Positions 35,856 to 38,744 of a stretch of DNA of 38,744 nucleotides are shown here, in pieces (position 1 is the first letter of the stretch; each line of letters begins with the position of its first letter). The notes under the pieces were generated by a model, which was given only the letters and a program-made list of their open reading frames with translations, did no database searches and had not been told where the DNA came from. Both the position numbers and the translations under genes were made by a program. This DNA is from JAAYGT01 sp050252075. Lineage in GTDB: Bacteria > Pseudomonadota > Gammaproteobacteria > Burkholderiales > Burkholderiaceae_B. Where the stretch lies: positions 1 to 38,744 of the forward strand of contig JBFWLP010000021.1 in assembly GCA_050252075.1 (NCBI GenBank). The letters are read 5' to 3'.

Positions 35856-38744
35856 GTGAGTCTTTCGCGACCATTCATCCTGCGGCCGGTGGCCACGACA
35901 CTGGCCATGATCGCCTTGCTGTTGTCGGGAATCCTGGCTTACCGGCTGCTGCCGGTGTCGGCCCTGCCGCAGGTGGATTATCCAACCATTCAGGTGACAA
36001 CGCAGTACCCCGGAGCCAGCCCCGAGGTTATGACTGCCCTGGTAACCTCGCCGCTTGAGCGCGAGCTTGGCCAGATGCCGGGTTTGGTGCAAATGAGTTC
36101 GTCCAGTTCGGCCGGCGCATCGTCCATTACCCTGCAGTTCGATCTGGCCTTGCCGCTCGATGTGGCCGAGCAGGAAGTGCAGGCGGCCATCAACGCGGCC
36201 TCGAACCTGTTGCCGGGCGATCTGCCTTCGCCGCCCATCTACAACAAGGTCAATCCGGCCGATACTGCTGTCATTACGCTGGCTGTCACGTCGCCCACCT
36301 TGCCCTTGCACGAAGTTCGCGATCTGATCGACGTTCGCATGGCCCAACGCCTTTCCCAGGTTTCCGGCGTCGGTCTTGTCAGCATTGCCGGCGGGCAGCG
36401 GCCTGCCGTTCGTATTCAGGCCGATCCGCAGGCGCTGGCGGCGCATCGCCTGACGCTGGCCGATATTCGTTCGGCGATCGCCGGCGCGAATGTCAATCAG
36501 CCCAAGGGCAACCTCGATGGTCCCCTGCGGTCGACCACCATCAATGCCAATGATCAGTTGACGTCGGTTCAGGACTATCAAAATCTGGTGCTTGCCTACG
36601 CCGACGGCGCGCCGTTGCGCCTGCGCGACGTGGCGGACACGCGCAACGATGCCGAGGACATTCGCCAGGCGGCCTGGCTGGGCGACACGCCGGCCATTTT
36701 GCTGAATGTGCAGCGTCAGCCCGGGGCCAATGTGATCGATGTGGTCGACCGCGTGCAGGCCATGCTGCCCGAGTTGCGCCGCTCGCTGCCCGAAGGGGTT
36801 GATGTGACGGTTGCCGGCGACCGTACGCAAACCATTCGCGAATCGGTCAGGCACGTGCAGCAGGAAATGCTGCTGGCGATCACCCTGGTGGTTCTCGTGA
36901 CTTTCGTCTTTCTTCGAAGCGCCACCGCCACCTTCATTCCCAGTGTCGTGGTGCCGCTGTCGCTCGTGGGCACCTTCGGCGTCATGTATCTGGCCGGTTT
37001 CAGCATCAATAACCTGACGTTGATGGCACTGACCATCGCTACGGGCTTTGTGGTCGATGACGCAATCGTCATGATTGAAAACATCGCGCGTTATATCGAA
37101 AAAGGGGAAAGTGCCCTGAACGCGGCCCTCAAGGGAGCGGCCCAGATCGGGTTCACACTGGTATCGCTGACGCTTTCATTGGTGGCGGTACTGATTCCCC
37201 TGCTGTTCATGAGTGATGTGATCGGCCGGCTGTTCAGCGAATTCGCGATTACGCTGGCGGTTGCGATACTGCTGTCACTGGTCATTTCGCTGACGCTTAC
37301 ACCCATGATGTGTGCCCGGTGGCTAAAGCCCGAGCGGGAAATTTCCCGCGGCCGGCTTCTGACGGCGGCTGGCACGGCCATGGAGCGGCTGATCAGCGGC
37401 TATGATCGCAGCCTGCACTGTGTATTACGGCACCAGACACTGACCCTGTGGGTTGCGCTGGCGACGCTGGGTGTTACGGCATTACTGTATGTTGCGGTGC
37501 CCAAAGGCTTCTTTCCACAGCAGGATACCGGCCTTATTCAGGCGGTCACGCAAGGCCCCCAAACCGTGTCGTTTGCGTCCATGGCGCAACGCCAGCAACG
37601 TGTTGTGGAGCGCATTTTGCAGGATCCCGATGTGGCCTCGGTAAGCTCGTTTATCGGCATCGATGGCACCAACACCACATTGAACACCGGCCGGTTGCAA
37701 ATTGCCCTGCACCCGCTTGCCCAGCGCAGTGCCCCGGCCGGGGCGATTATCGAGCGTCTGAATGAAAGCCTTGCCGACGTAGCGGCGCTTCAGGTGTACC
37801 TGCAACCAGTGCAGGATCTTACGATTGATGACCGGGTCAGCCGGACGCAATACCAGCTTTCGTTGTCGCACCCCGATTACGCCGTGCTCAAGCAATGGGT
37901 ACCCCTGTTCGTCCAGCGCTTGCAACAGGAGCCCGGTTTGCGTGATGTGGTCGATGACCTGCAAGACGCCGGGTTGCAAACAGTGCTGACGATCGACCGT
38001 GATGCCGCTGCGCGACTTGGGGTTACACAGGCGGCGATCGATAACGCGTTGTACGACGCTTTTGGCCAGCGGCTGATTTCAACCATTTTTACCCAGTCGA
38101 CGCAATACCGGGTGGTGCTCGAAGTGGCGCCGGCCTTTCGTCGAAGCCCTAGCGATCTGTCGCGTATTTATGTGAACACCGCCGCCGGAACACCGGTTCC
38201 GATCACTGCGGTTGCGCGTTATGACGAGCAGGCCACATTGTTGTCGGTGGATCGTATCGACCAGTTCCCGGCGGCGGTGGTGTCCTTTAATCTGGCACCG
38301 GATGTCGCCCTGTCTGAAGCGGTGCAAGCCATTGAGCAGGCGGCGGCCCAACTGGCATTGCCCGAGTCGATCGACATGCGGTTTCAGGGCGCCGCGAGTG
38401 CGTTTCAGGCGTCGCTGACCAGCACGCTGTGGTTAATGGCGGCCGCGATCATCACCATGTACATCGTGCTGGGTATTCTGTACGAAAGCTACATACACCC
38501 CGTCACGATATTGTCCACGTTGCCATCGGCCGCCATCGGTGCGCTGCTGGCCCTTTTGCTGACGGGCCGGGCACTGGACATGATGGGTGTCATCGGCATT
38601 ATCCTGCTGATCGGCATCGTCAAGAAGAACGCCATCATGATGATCGACTTCGCCCTGGACGCGCAGCGGCATCGCGGCATGGATCCACAGTCGGCCATTC
38701 ACGAGGCGGCGTTGCTGCGTTTCCGGCCTATTCTCATGACCACA
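35856..38744 (+). CDS. mdtB: RND efflux pump, MdtB-like inner-membrane subunit (partial, runs off the window)
   Basis: This proton-driven resistance-nodulation-division transporter is open for 963 codons to the window end; full-length homologues have about 1040. It starts at GTG 35856 with AGGGG seven bases upstream, giving MSLSRPFILRPVATTLAMIA, the standard RND N-terminus. The first periplasmic loop has DYPTIQVTTQYPGASPE. The proton-relay aspartates are D401/D402 in TGFVVDDAIVMIENIAR. The second half has VPKGFFPQQDTG and the helix-10 segment IGIVKKNAIMMIDFALDAQR. It most resembles MdtB/MdtC, which in E. coli work as a heteromer, so a second pump gene may lie just beyond the end. Substrates such as bile salts or novobiocin are known for E. 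coli only. Confidence 0.92.
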   Translation, partial: MSLSRPFILRPVATTLAMIALLLSGILAYRLLPVSALPQVDYPTIQVTTQYPGASPEVMTALVTSPLERELGQMPGLVQMSSSSSAGASSITLQFDLALPLDVAEQEVQAAINAASNLLPGDLPSPPIYNKVNPADTAVITLAVTSPTLPLHEVRDLIDVRMAQRLSQVSGVGLVSIAGGQRPAVRIQADPQALAAHRLTLADIRSAIAGANVNQPKGNLDGPLRSTTINANDQLTSVQDYQNLVLAYADGAPLRLRDVADTRNDAEDIRQAAWLGDTPAILLNVQRQPGANVIDVVDRVQAMLPELRRSLPEGVDVTVAGDRTQTIRESVRHVQQEMLLAITLVVLVTFVFLRSATATFIPSVVVPLSLVGTFGVMYLAGFSINNLTLMALTIATGFVVDDAIVMIENIARYIEKGESALNAALKGAAQIGFTLVSLTLSLVAVLIPLLFMSDVIGRLFSEFAITLAVAILLSLVISLTLTPMMCARWLKPEREISRGRLLTAAGTAMERLISGYDRSLHCVLRHQTLTLWVALATLGVTALLYVAVPKGFFPQQDTGLIQAVTQGPQTVSFASMAQRQQRVVERILQDPDVASVSSFIGIDGTNTTLNTGRLQIALHPLAQRSAPAGAIIERLNESLADVAALQVYLQPVQDLTIDDRVSRTQYQLSLSHPDYAVLKQWVPLFVQRLQQEPGLRDVVDDLQDAGLQTVLTIDRDAAARLGVTQAAIDNALYDAFGQRLISTIFTQSTQYRVVLEVAPAFRRSPSDLSRIYVNTAAGTPVPITAVARYDEQATLLSVDRIDQFPAAVVSFNLAPDVALSEAVQAIEQAAAQLALPESIDMRFQGAASAFQASLTSTLWLMAAAIITMYIVLGILYESYIHPVTILSTLPSAAIGALLALLLTGRALDMMGVIGIILLIGIVKKNAIMMIDFALDAQRHRGMDPQSAIHEAALLRFRPILMTT

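Noticed and set aside
35427..36854. 475-codon minus-strand open frame across the mdtA/mdtB junction
   Set aside because: Antisense shadow; the plus-strand RND genes are convincing throughout.

Overview
The window reads as ordinary chromosomal core DNA of a GC-rich betaproteobacterium, most likely Burkholderiales and probably Alcaligenaceae (Bordetella/Pusillimonas-like). This rests on gene content and order: a giant FAD/Fe-S oxidase with a DUF3683-type N-terminus, ubiE–ubiJ–ubiB with a Tim44-like gene inserted, DUF3460–scpA–panC, prepilin peptidase–coaE–zapD, and a separate RfaE2-type heptose-phosphate adenylyltransferase. The taxonomic call is inference from gene order, not a database match. 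I see no insertion sequence, prophage, CRISPR array, tRNA or rRNA. Genes are dense on both strands and no gap without a gene exceeds about 380 bp.

Layout. 1–9010: apt, the FAD/Fe-S oxidase, a YqaA-type membrane protein, ilvA, and a VOC–pxpB–pxpC cluster. 9112–11099: the PhoB/PhoR phosphate two-component system. 11239–16876: ubiE, a Tim44-like membrane protein, ubiJ, ubiB, a diiron ferritin-fold protein and rfaE2. 16937–19896, minus strand: a TolC-type outer-membrane channel coupled to a PIMT-like methyltransferase, then thiD. 19963–27832: a cobalamin-centred region with two uncharacterised small genes, a BtuF-like binding protein, a BtuB-like receptor behind a cobalamin riboswitch, and divergent B12-dependent methionine synthase (metH). 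27829–34538: a DHA2 exporter, DUF3460, scpA, panC, a small LuxR-type HTH protein, an NlpE-like lipoprotein, a prepilin peptidase lacking the usual cysteine domain, coaE and zapD. 34653–end: an MdtAB-type RND efflux operon whose pump gene runs off the window.

How genes work together. The B12 region joins uptake (btuB, btuF) and use (metH) around one control region. The riboswitch aptamer is well supported by three conserved elements, and the btuB start codon can pair with its own leader, which suggests translational control. UbiE, UbiJ and UbiB serve ubiquinone synthesis. The MdtAB pump would need a TolC partner, and a TolC-family protein is encoded 16 kb away.

No clearly new multi-gene system is visible. 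The best leads are the btuB leader, the uncharacterised periplasmic/membrane pair downstream of btuF, a PIMT homologue without the canonical active-site loop, a prepilin peptidase without its zinc-type domain, a PanC with an altered HxGH motif, and unassigned inverted repeats upstream of the oxidase and mdtAB genes.
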